Positions 1-9,826 of a stretch of 64,000 bases of DNA are shown in pieces. A model generated the notes under the pieces. That model was not told where the DNA came from. It was given only the letters and a program-made list of their open reading frames with translations, and made no database searches. The translations under genes were made by a program, and so were the position numbers. The stretch is from Alphaproteobacteria bacterium. GTDB lineage: Bacteria > Pseudomonadota > Alphaproteobacteria > Rickettsiales > SXRF01. How positions within the stretch are numbered: the stretch's first letter is position 1; the number at the start of each line of letters is the position of its first letter. The stretch is taken from contig JANYES010000019.1 of assembly GCA_025362975.1 (NCBI GenBank), positions 248,001-312,000 of the forward strand, given 5' to 3'.

Positions 1-724
1 TATCGGCGTCGGCTAAAACAATATAAGCGTCGGAGCCGCCGAGTTCGAGTACGGTTTTCTTCAAATATTTTCCCGCGAGCGAGGCGACTGATTTACCCGC
101 CGGCGTGCTGCCGGTAAGGGTGACTGCGGCTACTTTCGGATTCGAAATGACCTCTTCGCAGCGTTTGCCGGGGATGAGCAGTGACTGGAAAGCATGCTCA
201 GGAAGTCCCGCATCGCGGAAGACCGATTCGATGGCCAGCGCGCAGCCGGGGGTGTTGGAGGCATGCTTGAGCAAACCGACATTGCCCGCCATCAGCGATG
301 GAAAGGCAAAACGTAAGACCTGCCAGAAAGGGAAGTTCCACGGCATGACGCCAAAAATGATGCCCAAAGGTTGGAAAGTGACGTAGCTTTTGCTATATTC
401 GGTAGGTATATGCTCATTTTTGAGGATGTTTGGGCCGTTATCGGCGAAATATATGGCCGTAGAGGCACATTTTTCGACCTCAGTAATAGCTTCTTTCAGG
501 GTTTTACCCATTTCCTCGCTGATTACCTGGCCAAACTGGTCTTTTTTAGCCAATAATATGGCATTGACCTTGCGCAGGTAGTCGCTTCGTTCCGCAATCG
601 AAACCTTTTTCCATTTCAGAAAGGCCTGATGGCCCTGTTCGATGATCTGCTGGACCTGTTCGGGCGTGTGCTCGGGATAGTCACGGATGACAGCTCCGGT
701 GGTGGGATTGATACTGGTTTGCAT
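1..724 (-). CDS. Aldehyde dehydrogenase, succinate-semialdehyde dehydrogenase-like (3' part outside window)
   Basis: The reading frame is open from an ATG at 724 to the window edge, giving about 241 residues of the N-terminal NAD(P)-binding part. It reads like an NAD-dependent succinate-semialdehyde dehydrogenase: an N-terminal INPTTG, the PWNFPFWQ segment of the aldehyde dehydrogenase fold, the LTGSTPAGK nucleotide-binding motif and the ELGG motif that precedes the catalytic cysteine. The cysteine itself lies beyond the window. It is transcribed after proA with a 66-base gap and may share its operon. The substrate is inferred from general family resemblance only. Confidence 0.9.
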   Translation of the reverse strand, partial: MQTSINPTTGAVIRDYPEHTPEQVQQIIEQGHQAFLKWKKVSIAERSDYLRKVNAILLAKKDQFGQVISEEMGKTLKEAITEVEKCASTAIYFADNGPNILKNEHIPTEYSKSYVTFQPLGIIFGVMPWNFPFWQVLRFAFPSLMAGNVGLLKHASNTPGCALAIESVFRDAGLPEHAFQSLLIPGKRCEEVISNPKVAAVTLTGSTPAGKSVASLAGKYLKKTVLELGGSDAYIVLADAD

Positions 725-790
725 AGGATTCTTCGAGGTTGTTATACCTCTTCATTCTAGCCAAAAAGTATTAATTTTCGATGTGCTTAG

Positions 791-2074
791 CTATGCGCGC
801 GTTTGCCCGTTCCCATAAATAACGTATTTATAGGTAGTTAGCTGCTCAGCGCCGACGGGTCCGCGAGCGTGGAGCCTGCCGGTGGAAATACCGATTTCGG
901 CACCGAAACCGAACTCGCCGCCGTCGGCAAATTGCGTGGAGGCGTTATGCATCACGATGGCGCTGTCGACTTTGCGCAGGAAGCTGCGGGCGGCTTTCAT
1001 ATCGGTGGTGATGATAGCATCGGTATGGTGCGAGCCGTGGCGGTTGACGTGATCGATAGCTTCGTCCAGATCTTTCACCAGCTTGATGGAGATTATGGGG
1101 GCGAGGTATTCGGTGTCCCAATCCTCGTCGGAAGCTTTTTTAATGCGCTTGTCGATCTTGCGAGACGCGTCGTCGCCGCGCATTTCGCAACCAGCTTTGG
1201 AAAGCGCCTCGGCGAGAGCGGGCAGGAAGGTTTTGGCAATGGTTTCGTCGATCAGCAACGATTCGGTGGCACCGCAAATGCTTACGCGGCGCATCTTGGC
1301 GTTCATGAGCACGGCCACCGCCATGTCCTTGTCGGCCTTTTTATGGATATAGGTGTGGCAGTTACCGTCGAGGTGCTGGATGGTCGGAATGCGGCTTTCT
1401 TCCATCACGCGCTTGGTCAGCGACTTGCCACCGCGCGGGACGATGATGTCGATCAGCCCGGTCATGGTGAGCATTTCGCCGACAGCGGCGCGATCGCGCG
1501 TAGGCACGAGCTGGACGGCGTCGACGGGGAGTTTAGCGGCTTTTAAGCCCGCATGCAGGCAGGCGACGATGGCTTGCGACGAGTGCAGCGATTCGGAACC
1601 ACAGCGCAGGATGGCGGCGTTGCCAGCCTTAAGGCTGAGTGCTGCCGCATCGGAGGTTACGCCCGGGCGGGCTTCGTAAATGATGCCGATGACGCCCAGC
1701 GGAATGCTGACGCGCTGGAGCACGAGGCCGTTGGGGCGCTCCCATTCATCGAGTTTTTTGTTCACGGGGTCGGGTAGGGTGACGACGGTTTCCAAGCCAG
1801 CCGCCATGCCCTCGATGCGTTTTTTGTCGAGGGTCAGGCGCTCAAGCTGGGCGCTGTCGAGCTTTTTGAGCGTGCCGTATTCGATGTCTTTTTCGTTGGC
1901 GGCGAGAATTTTATCGGCGTTATCGCGGATGGCCATCGCGGCATGGACGAGCGCTGCGTCCTTCTGCGCGTTTGTGGCTTCGGCCATGATAATGTACGCG
2001 GCGCGGGCTTTGCGGCCAATCGCTTGCATCTGATCATGAATTTCAGAATTGAGGGTCACGACTTTTGATTTCAT
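791..2074 (-). CDS. proA: Gamma-glutamyl phosphate reductase
   Basis: 427 residues, the usual family length. ProA reduces gamma-glutamyl phosphate to glutamate semialdehyde with NADPH, the second step of proline synthesis. Visible motifs include the aldehyde dehydrogenase-like substrate segment IYEARPGVT, the VPRGGKSL loop and the catalytic cysteine in ICGATES. It lies 21 bases after the RDD gene, which overlaps proB, so proB-RDD-proA is almost certainly one operon. The dense opposite-strand open frames here are shadows. Confidence 0.97.
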   Translation of the reverse strand: MKSKVVTLNSEIHDQMQAIGRKARAAYIIMAEATNAQKDAALVHAAMAIRDNADKILAANEKDIEYGTLKKLDSAQLERLTLDKKRIEGMAAGLETVVTLPDPVNKKLDEWERPNGLVLQRVSIPLGVIGIIYEARPGVTSDAAALSLKAGNAAILRCGSESLHSSQAIVACLHAGLKAAKLPVDAVQLVPTRDRAAVGEMLTMTGLIDIIVPRGGKSLTKRVMEESRIPTIQHLDGNCHTYIHKKADKDMAVAVLMNAKMRRVSICGATESLLIDETIAKTFLPALAEALSKAGCEMRGDDASRKIDKRIKKASDEDWDTEYLAPIISIKLVKDLDEAIDHVNRHGSHHTDAIITTDMKAARSFLRKVDSAIVMHNASTQFADGGEFGFGAEIGISTGRLHARGPVGAEQLTTYKYVIYGNGQTRA

Positions 2075-2095
2075 AGGGGGCTATTATAGCCTATC

Positions 2096-2746
2096 CTATT
2101 CCTTCTGGCTACCGGCGGCTTGCTCCGGCGCGGAAAGTGCGTTTTTACCGGATACGACAAGGGTTTGGCAAATAACATCGGGCAGCGACTTTCGCCGCGG
2201 ATGCAGCGCGATAAAAATGGCGCTGCCCGCAAGCGCCAACCCGGTCGCCTCCAAGGAAAGATTGCACGTTTCGTTGACCGGCTCCTGCACGTTGACCATA
2301 AAATCATGCCAGCGTTTCTGCTCGGCTTCGCTCAGCGCTTCATGGTTTTCCATCTTCGTGTGGATGCGCCCCGTACCCTCGCGGAAATCGTAACGGTCGC
2401 TAAGCACGAATGGCCAGTAAAGATAGTAAAACAGCAGGTACGGAATGAACGGCAACAAACCGTAAAAGGCGCGCGCCACGGTACGGTTCTGGGTGAGCCG
2501 CGTGCCGTCGGCATCGTCGACCACGGCAATCCGGCATAGCATTTTGCCGGGCGTAGCTCCCCATTTGCGCGGGATGCCGACATGATAGGAAAAATAGACG
2601 ATCAGGTTATTGACCAGCCCTAAGCCGATAGGCTGCCACGTATAGTAAATATGGTGCCACATCACCTTGTAGCATAAAAACAGAAGCGCGTAATCTATGG
2701 CGCCGGCGAGGTAACGTGACCCAGCGGATGCCGTGACCGCTCTCAC
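2096..2746 (-). CDS. RDD family membrane protein
   Basis: 216 residues if translation begins at the GTG at 2746, which overlaps the proB stop codon by four bases (GTGA). The frame stays open upstream inside proB, but that part is proB read out of frame and is very Arg/Pro-rich, so the coupled GTG is preferred. The N-terminal half has RDD-like features: an Arg and an Asp in the first helix (RYLAGAIDYAL), two more hydrophobic segments and the RKWGATPGKMLCR stretch typical of RDD proteins. A further hydrophobic segment sits near residue 175. Its role is unknown; its place between proB and proA may hint at osmolyte or ion transport (inference). Confidence 0.8.
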   Translation of the reverse strand: MRAVTASAGSRYLAGAIDYALLFLCYKVMWHHIYYTWQPIGLGLVNNLIVYFSYHVGIPRKWGATPGKMLCRIAVVDDADGTRLTQNRTVARAFYGLLPFIPYLLFYYLYWPFVLSDRYDFREGTGRIHTKMENHEALSEAEQKRWHDFMVNVQEPVNETCNLSLEATGLALAGSAIFIALHPRRKSLPDVICQTLVVSGKNALSAPEQAAGSQKE

Positions 2747-3852
2747 TCCAGCACCATGTCGTCGCGGTGCACGAGCACGTCTCGGCGCTTGAAGCCGAGG
2801 ATAGCCTCGATGTCGTGGCTTTTCTTGCCCTGAATGCGGCGGGCGTCTTCCGAAGCGTAGGCGATCAGGCCTTTGGCAACGATACGTTTCTGGCTGTCGC
2901 AAATCAGCACAGCGTCCCCGCGGGAAAACTCGCCGTCGATACCGGTGACACCCGCAGGCAGCAGGCTTTTGCCGGATTTGAGCGCGGTGACCGCACCGTC
3001 GTCGACGGTGATAGAACCGGCCGGATGCAGCGAGCCTGCAATCCAGTGTTTGCGGGCCGAAAGCGGGCTGACCGAGGCGCGGAACCGACTGCATTTGCCA
3101 CCGTCCACAAGAGTTTTCAGCGGATGCAGGAGGGTGCCGCGCGCGATGATCATGTTGCAACCGGCATGCATGGCGATCTTAGCGGCGGCAAGTTTGGTAA
3201 TCATGCCGCCAGTGCCGCCCGCATTGAGGGAGCCACCGGCCATGCCGTCGATTTCAGGGGTAATTTCTGAAATTTCTTCGATGAGAACGGCGTCCGGATT
3301 CGCTGTCGGGTCGGCAGTGTAAAGCCCGTCGATGTCGGAAAACAGGATAAGCAGATCGGCACCCGCCATCTGCGCGATGCGTGCGCTCAGGCGGTCGTTG
3401 TCGCCGAAACGGATTTCGGCGGTGGCCACCGTGTCGTTTTCGTTGATGATGGGGATGGCGTGCAGCTCCAGCAGCGTGTCGATGGTGTTGCGGGCGTTTA
3501 AATAACGGTCGCGCTCGATGCTGTCATCGGCTGTGAGCAGCAGCTGGGCGACTTTGATGCCGTGGCGGGCGAGCGATTTGGCCCATGCCTCGCACAGCGC
3601 AATCTGGCCGCAGGCGGCGGCGGCTTGTTTTTCTTCCAGATGCAGCAGGGATTTGGCTTTCAGCCCAAGCTGCAAGCGCCCCAGCGCCACAGCGCCCGAG
3701 GTGACGACAATGATTTCCTTTCCCGTAGCCTCCAACGCTTTGATATCGTCGGCCAGCGCATCCAGCCACGCGGTGCGCACGCTGCCCGCAGCCTCGTCGG
3801 CCAGCAGTGAGGACCCGATCTTAATGACAATGCGTTTGGCTGTGCTTATCAT
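2743..3852 (-). CDS. proB: Glutamate 5-kinase
   Basis: 369 residues. The first enzyme of proline synthesis, it phosphorylates the gamma-carboxyl of glutamate. The N-terminal amino-acid kinase domain (about residues 1-260) shows KIGSSLL and the ATP-site segment LFSDIDGLYTADP; the C-terminal PUA domain (about 280-360) carries SRGDAVLICDS and is typical of bacterial ProB. It begins the proB-RDD-proA operon and its stop overlaps the next start. In many alphaproteobacteria obg lies directly upstream; here a PP2C-like gene on the other strand separates them. Confidence 0.97.
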   Translation of the reverse strand: MISTAKRIVIKIGSSLLADEAAGSVRTAWLDALADDIKALEATGKEIIVVTSGAVALGRLQLGLKAKSLLHLEEKQAAAACGQIALCEAWAKSLARHGIKVAQLLLTADDSIERDRYLNARNTIDTLLELHAIPIINENDTVATAEIRFGDNDRLSARIAQMAGADLLILFSDIDGLYTADPTANPDAVLIEEISEITPEIDGMAGGSLNAGGTGGMITKLAAAKIAMHAGCNMIIARGTLLHPLKTLVDGGKCSRFRASVSPLSARKHWIAGSLHPAGSITVDDGAVTALKSGKSLLPAGVTGIDGEFSRGDAVLICDSQKRIVAKGLIAYASEDARRIQGKKSHDIEAILGFKRRDVLVHRDDMVLE

Positions 3853-4122
3853 GGTAAAGCCTTAAGGTTCAACTAGTTCCACCAGTAACACAGAAGAGTT
3901 AAATATGTCGATAGCCAGCTGGGATGATTTTTATGAAAATAGCGCTGCCAGCGGTTTTTTTATGGAAAGTGGCGATGAGATGCTAGCCGTGCCGGGATAA
4001 TTTATCCACCAACGGCAGCAAATTAGGTTAATTTTAAAGGCTTATTGCTAAACTTAACATATAAATTGACTAATCATAATAGACTATGTAGTATGATTAT
4101 GAATCATGCGGGGGAACAGCCT
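3853..4122. other. Divergent promoter region with one weak small open frame
   Basis: This 270-base gap separates proB (leftward) from the PP2C-like gene (rightward) and must hold the promoters of both. It includes a 31-codon open frame at 3905-4000 on the plus strand, starting MSIASWDDFYEN. That frame has only a weak purine-rich stretch before its ATG and no recognisable motif, so it is recorded as a possibility. No other structure was seen. Confidence 0.3.
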
Positions 4123-5322
4123 ATGCCGATGTGGAGTGAAAACCAGTCCAAAGCGAAATTCCAGCACGCCTCGCTCGGCGGCAATGACGTGTCGTTTTCC
4201 AGCGAGCCCAACTCCAAAGGCAACTACAAAGACGCCAACAACGACCCTCTCAACCACGATCGCGGCTTCATCGCCGAAATGCCGGTCAGCACCGAACATC
4301 GCACGAAGGAAATCATTACCGACGTGATCGAGGCGGGCAAGGTGGCCGCCGCCGCTGCGACCGAGGCGATGGATAATGCACGTCAGGCCGCGCAGAACGC
4401 CGGGGAAATTTTCGACCCGCGCGACGGGCTCGGCGGCACCACAGGCACCATTGTGATCTATAATCCGCAGAGCTTCACCGTCGACATCGGAAGCCGCGGC
4501 GACAGCCCCGCCTTCTTGATGCTGGACGACGGCAACAAAGTCGCAGCCATCAAACTCACCACCGGCGTCGACGCGCAGCGCAATAAAATTTCCAACAGCC
4601 TCAACGCCCCGCCGGGAACGAAACCCACACGCGAAGGAACCTACCAGATCGGCAGCAACCCGGAATTCATCGGCACCATCGATCTGCAAACCGTGATCGA
4701 TCAGGCCGTCGCTGAGTATGGGCTCAACACCGCCACCCTCACATCTGGTTTGCTGGTGGCCTCCGACGGCATCCTGAAGCCCTATCCGGCTAACGGCGAC
4801 CTGACCATGCAGGACGAACAGGAAATGGCCGTACGCCACTACGAACAAGCTAAACAGGCGTGCGCACATAACATCGCCGACGGCATTACCCGTGCTGTGA
4901 TCAAAGGCGGCAGCAAGGACAACATGACCAACCAGTTCGTCGCAGATATCCAGAAAGGCAAAGGCAAGCCGCTGGCGATGGTGGTGACCGACGGGTATTA
5001 CGTCAATGGCTTTCTCGTCGCTGAGCATGCAATTAAGGCGATGGAAAAAGTGGTGCAGAAAGAAATCGGTATCGCCGCCCTCAGCGAAGCCAGCGTGATC
5101 AAAAAAGGCACCGATTACTGTATCAGCTTCAGCGACCCGAGAATATCGCCGCCGGAAAAAATTAACTATTTAGAAGCAATCAAACACGAATTGCATGAGG
5201 GTAACCACGCCAATCCAATGGTGGCCGATATTTCACGCGATACGCTGGTGGTCAAAGGAGCTACGCCGCATGCGGCGAATTTGCTGGATGAGATTGCCAT
5301 GCAGCAGGGTGTCAGGCGCTAA
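4123..5322 (+). CDS. Divergent PP2C-type phosphatase-like protein
   Basis: 399 residues from the ATG at 4123, chosen because GGGGGAA lies about eight bases before it; in-frame starts at 4093 (ATG) and 4045 (TTG) are also possible. Three segments resemble protein phosphatase 2C: SRGDSPAFLMLDDG (compare GDSRAYLL), LLVASDGILKPY (compare LLCASDGL) and GGSKDNMTNQFV (compare GS-DNITVVVV). The second and third contain the Asp positions that bind metal in true PP2C enzymes, while the N-terminal RGxxRxxNED signature is not evident. It may therefore be a phosphatase with altered chemistry or an inactive relative. An Ala-rich helix spans about residues 75-105. No signal peptide is visible. The gene sits alone on the plus strand between obg and proB. 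Confidence 0.6.
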   Translation: MPMWSENQSKAKFQHASLGGNDVSFSSEPNSKGNYKDANNDPLNHDRGFIAEMPVSTEHRTKEIITDVIEAGKVAAAAATEAMDNARQAAQNAGEIFDPRDGLGGTTGTIVIYNPQSFTVDIGSRGDSPAFLMLDDGNKVAAIKLTTGVDAQRNKISNSLNAPPGTKPTREGTYQIGSNPEFIGTIDLQTVIDQAVAEYGLNTATLTSGLLVASDGILKPYPANGDLTMQDEQEMAVRHYEQAKQACAHNIADGITRAVIKGGSKDNMTNQFVADIQKGKGKPLAMVVTDGYYVNGFLVAEHAIKAMEKVVQKEIGIAALSEASVIKKGTDYCISFSDPRISPPEKINYLEAIKHELHEGNHANPMVADISRDTLVVKGATPHAANLLDEIAMQQGVRR

Positions 5323-5332
5323 TCACCAAGCA

Positions 5333-6810
<1,478 letters not shown>

Positions 6811-6855
6811 GCCGCCTTAGCTCAGTTGGTAGAGCACCGCATTCGTAATGCGGGG
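6811..6855 (+). pseudogene. 5' half of a tRNA-Thr(CGU) gene, first copy
   Basis: Bases 6811-6850 match the 5' half at 6998 except for one base in the acceptor stem (GCCGCCT instead of GCCGTCT). The D-arm, anticodon stem and CGT anticodon are present. After GCGGGG the sequence leaves the tRNA consensus and no T-arm or acceptor 3' strand follows, so this is a remnant. It lies exactly 187 bases before the second 5' half and probably records an earlier integration at the same target. Confidence 0.85.
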
Positions 6856-6921
6856 AGCGCCTGGGCAACCGTGGCAAAGAGTGTTTGATAGGTCAAAAGG
6901 TTAGAATATTATAATGTCGCT
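6841..6921 (+). repeat. Attachment-site-like repeat, copy 1
   Basis: Starting at the anticodon-loop core ATTCGTAATGCGG, about 80 bases resemble 39681-39758, which begins ATTCGTCATGCGG. Shared blocks include GTGGCAAAGAG, TAGGTCAAAAG and TAATGTCGCT. Because the similarity begins at the integration core and runs away from the tRNA, it may be the flank (attP arm) of an element that once used this site. Confidence 0.6.
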
Positions 6922-6997
6922 GATTTCTCTGCCGTGTCAGCGCCATGTCAGCAAAAGGTTTGCAATAGTTTGGTATTGTTTGTAAATCGCTTGTTAT

Positions 6998-7038
6998 GCC
7001 GTCTTAGCTCAGTTGGTAGAGCACCGCATTCGTAATGC
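6998..7038 (+). pseudogene. 5' half of split tRNA-Thr(CGU); left boundary of the island
   Basis: The acceptor strand GCCGTCT, D-arm, anticodon 5' stem and anticodon loop TTCGTAA of a threonine tRNA are present up to TGC, after which the sequence becomes unrelated. The missing 3' half lies at 28118-28162, where AGACGGC is the exact complement of GCCGTCT. The ten bases TTCGTAATGC (7029-7038) occur at both ends and form the shared attachment core. As it stands this gene cannot yield a tRNA. Confidence 0.92.
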
Positions 7039-7048
7039 TTAAGCCAAA

Positions 7049-8059
7049 CTATTTAAGCTTCACTCTTATCCGCAGAAATTCTCGTTTTATTAGTCCCCAT
7101 AGAATCTTCAATGTAGGAAAAGTACGGTATTGATACGGAGTCGCTGAATTTGTGCGCTCACCAGCCGCTTCGTTTGATAATAGTCCAGCGTGATGTGTAA
7201 GGGCGTAATGGTCGCCTTCATCTACCGCAACGTATTCTGAATGGGCAGGTAATATATTTTGAGCGATTGGATTAGGCGTATTGGGATTATGTACTAATGT
7301 CATTGGTCGAGAGCGGCCTAGCAACAGATTTTCGTCTACATCGACCGCCCAAATAGCACTTATCGATGAAAATTCTGGGTCTAGGAATGTATCTGTCGGC
7401 ACTTGAGCACCGTTAGGCTTAGGAATATAGGGGCGATCTTGATGCCCAGCACCAGTACTTTGCATTGTATTGCGATCAATACGAATTTCCCAAGGCCCTA
7501 CACGAAATGCTGCCTCAACTGCGAATGGGAACTGGCTAATCCCTTCTATTTGTGGAAATGCAGGCCCGCGTAATAATCGCCCATTTACCGCAATAACATA
7601 GGCATCGTCAGCGCCTATAATCCCATTTTCAATATAAGTTCTTTGCTTTAAGGCCTTTGTCTTAATAGCGGCTGTCCAACGCAGTAGCATTTCTACATGA
7701 GGAAACGTCCAAGAACCGTTTGTAAGTGGGTTAAGCCATTCAGCCGGAATGCCGTGAGGTTCCGGGCATATTACCTCTATCCATATTCTTTGCCCGTTGG
7801 AATCTAATAAGAAATCCGGCCCTTCATTTTGGTGAAGCGGTGTAAGCCCTACCTTTATTAGCTCCTGAGCCAGTAGGATTTCTGAGAGTTGCTGCCAATA
7901 TACGTAATCACTTTTGGAGCATATTCTTTGCTCGATATTGTTATCAGCAAGTCCAAGCGCAATATGCTGCTTATAAGCTGCTTCAATCTCGTCTGCCAAA
8001 GAAGAATCACTCGCGTTTGCATATCGTTGTTGAAGGGCGGTAGTAATAGCGCTGGACAT
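7049..8059 (-). CDS. Hypothetical protein with nuclease-like motif
   Basis: 336 residues from the ATG at 8059 (a TTG five codons earlier is also open). I do not recognise the family. Around residues 75-100 the segment EGPDFLL followed by RIWIEVICPEP resembles the D...E-x-V core of PD-(D/E)xK nucleases, but the usual lysine is not obvious, so catalysis is uncertain. The rest is mixed alpha/beta with no membrane segment. It is the last gene at the left end of the island and is separated from the defence operon by the tRNA-Thr gene. Confidence 0.6.
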   Translation of the reverse strand: MSSAITTALQQRYANASDSSLADEIEAAYKQHIALGLADNNIEQRICSKSDYVYWQQLSEILLAQELIKVGLTPLHQNEGPDFLLDSNGQRIWIEVICPEPHGIPAEWLNPLTNGSWTFPHVEMLLRWTAAIKTKALKQRTYIENGIIGADDAYVIAVNGRLLRGPAFPQIEGISQFPFAVEAAFRVGPWEIRIDRNTMQSTGAGHQDRPYIPKPNGAQVPTDTFLDPEFSSISAIWAVDVDENLLLGRSRPMTLVHNPNTPNPIAQNILPAHSEYVAVDEGDHYALTHHAGLLSNEAAGERTNSATPYQYRTFPTLKILWGLIKREFLRIRVKLK

Positions 8060-8156
8060 AAAGCTTCTCGACAATATGAATTTTCAGTCAAACTATAGAA
8101 AAAGTACGGAAGGTACGTGATTGAAAGATACAACAATCAAATAACCCTTTGAGAAA

Positions 8157-8232
8157 TGGTGCTGATGACAGGATTTGAACCTGCGACCCCCGCATTACGA
8201 ATGCGGTGCTCTACCAACTGAGCTACATCAGC
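8157..8232 (-). tRNA. tRNA-Thr(CGU), intact, carried by the island
   Basis: A complete 76-base cloverleaf with encoded CCA. Acceptor GCTGATG pairs with CATCAGC, the D-arm is GCTC/GAGC, the anticodon stem CCGCA/TGCGG encloses TTCGTAA (anticodon CGU), and the T-arm GCAGG/CCTGT encloses TTCAAAT. It lies inside the island in the opposite orientation to the split tRNA-Thr and has a different acceptor stem. It is therefore a separate gene that can replace the function lost by integration. Confidence 0.97.
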
Positions 8233-8308
8233 ATTATGGCGGAAAGCCTTCTAAGAGCGGGGATATTATACGGCAAGTGCGAAATCAACAAGTGGAAATC
8301 TTGGTGAG

Positions 8309-8917
8309 TTACCCGCTGATTTTATTAGATGTTTTTATACGGTAAGCTGGCTGTTCCATTAATTCGCTATAAATCTCATAGAACGTTGCAGCATTAAACA
8401 TATTAGAAAACGTCCTTTGCATCTTAGAAACCAAGCGAAGAAAGTCATCTTCCTCTCCCTTCAGAAGCAAATGGGGATATGCAGCCCCAAACCAGCTGGT
8501 AAACGTAGACATAGCAGGCGTCCAAGATTGTTCTAATAGTACAAAATTCTTTATCGCAAAGAAAATTAAGTAAGACAATTCTTGCACAGTTATATCTTCG
8601 ATTTCCGTATCATGATCATCGTCAGCATGTTTTAAGAAATTCTTGGTTTTATTTACCAATTTTACTGCATCCTTGAAATGTTCATCCTTAATGTGAATCT
8701 TGAGTTCATCCCAAAAATTTAGGCGAACTTTTAGTGCATCCCCTAATCGAATAGACTCCTTCTGAAATATCTCGTTCTTTTTCTTCTCGCACAGCTTGTC
8801 AGTAATTTCACGCGAAGCAGAGGCAAGCGTATACGCAGATATGTGATCCAGATTTTCGAAAAACAACCTTATTGCAGTATCAAGTTGTTCTTTAGCGGCC
8901 TTGGTTTTTGAAATCAT
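8309..8917 (-). CDS. Small helical protein, possibly HEPN-like
   Basis: 202 residues, almost entirely predicted helix, no signal peptide. The N-terminal segment AIRLFFEN and the later KNFLKHADDD recall helical HEPN-type proteins, with KNxxxH loosely resembling the RNxxxH ribonuclease motif (Lys in place of Arg). This resemblance is weak. It begins five bases after the cyclase-like gene and is probably co-translated with it, so it may be the effector or the partner of that protein (inference). Confidence 0.55.
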   Translation of the reverse strand: MISKTKAAKEQLDTAIRLFFENLDHISAYTLASASREITDKLCEKKKNEIFQKESIRLGDALKVRLNFWDELKIHIKDEHFKDAVKLVNKTKNFLKHADDDHDTEIEDITVQELSYLIFFAIKNFVLLEQSWTPAMSTFTSWFGAAYPHLLLKGEEDDFLRLVSKMQRTFSNMFNAATFYEIYSELMEQPAYRIKTSNKISG

Positions 8918-8922
8918 GACAA

Positions 8923-9810
8923 TTACGTAATCTCTATAAGCAAATCCATGTGATCTTTGGAAAAGTCAAACTCGGTAATAATTTGGTTGTAATATGATGC
9001 CAACCATCTCCATTTACCAATAATCCCATTCTCTATGGCACTGTTTATTTGGGATTCAACGGCCTGCTTTACCATTAATGCACCATCCGGATTTATTTCA
9101 CTAATTATTTTATCCGTTGGCTCGAACTTTGGGGTAAAACCATCACTTTCATATATTGTATTCCCTTCATCGTCAGTGACCTCAACCAACTCTGGATGGT
9201 GAAGCAAAACCACCCAATAAAGCCAATCGATAGAGTAAAATCCATCTTCGGCCCTTCTAAAGCCGTTAGCGGCATTATTTTTAATCAAAGCCGCTATGGA
9301 GTCTGAAAGAATGACGCGTGGATATATGGCGCACTTTTCTTCCATCTCATATGCTTCAACTAATGCTCTCCCAGAAACCACACCACCCTTATGATATAGT
9401 TCGCCCTTTGTGATAGCCCCCCTAAGAACAATACCACACTCAAATGCTTTGATGCAGAGATCGGCAATCAGCATCTTTAAATGCCCCAATTTCTTGAGGA
9501 TAAGATTATCTTCCGGGTTATAAGGAAATGAGATGACGATATGATCCGAGAAAGCAGCAATATCAAATTTATGAGAGCGAATTTTACGCTGATTTTCTGT
9601 ATCAGTACCAATATCCTCGATTACACTTCTCCACGTCGGGTCGAAAAGGAAAAGGCTTTTGCTTACATTCTTCTCTTCAATGCCGCCTTCCGTAATCAAT
9701 TTTGCAAAATCACCAATAAGCTTAGGCAATATTTCTTTTCTCTTATCATCATGCAAAAGTGCCTTAGTCCCTAATATATCGATGAAAGCAATAATTCTAT
9801 TTTCGAACAC
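8923..9810 (-). CDS. Class III nucleotide cyclase-like protein
   Basis: 295 residues from a GTG start with AGAGG before it. The N-terminal 170 residues follow the class III cyclase pattern: AFIDILG with the first metal-binding Asp (D11), FSDHIVISF with the second (D89), then LRGAITKGELYH (130-140) and SGRALVEAYEMEE (146-158), similar to the RxGI-x-G and G-x-A-x-x-A segments of cyclases. Families of this kind include the pyrimidine cyclases of Pycsar anti-phage systems, but substrate choice cannot be read here. It lies 16 bases after the helicase gene. The C-terminal 120 residues are of unknown fold. Confidence 0.65.
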   Translation of the reverse strand: MFENRIIAFIDILGTKALLHDDKRKEILPKLIGDFAKLITEGGIEEKNVSKSLFLFDPTWRSVIEDIGTDTENQRKIRSHKFDIAAFSDHIVISFPYNPEDNLILKKLGHLKMLIADLCIKAFECGIVLRGAITKGELYHKGGVVSGRALVEAYEMEEKCAIYPRVILSDSIAALIKNNAANGFRRAEDGFYSIDWLYWVVLLHHPELVEVTDDEGNTIYESDGFTPKFEPTDKIISEINPDGALMVKQAVESQINSAIENGIIGKWRWLASYYNQIITEFDFSKDHMDLLIEIT

Positions 9811-9826
9811 AAAGCACCTCTGGCAA

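Noticed and set aside
869-1546. Long plus-strand open frame opposite proA
   Set aside because: It is the antisense shadow of proA; no family resemblance or ribosome site. The same holds for frames opposite proB, obg, helicase and CopA.
2747-3160. N-terminal extension of the RDD gene into proB
   Set aside because: The extra residues are Arg/Pro-rich antiframe sequence of proB; the GTG at 2746 is translationally coupled and gives normal RDD length.
8923-9810. Naming the cyclase-like gene as a Pycsar cyclase
   Set aside because: The cyclase fold is plausible, but the neighbour lacks the nucleotide-binding and TM or TIR domains of Pycsar effectors.
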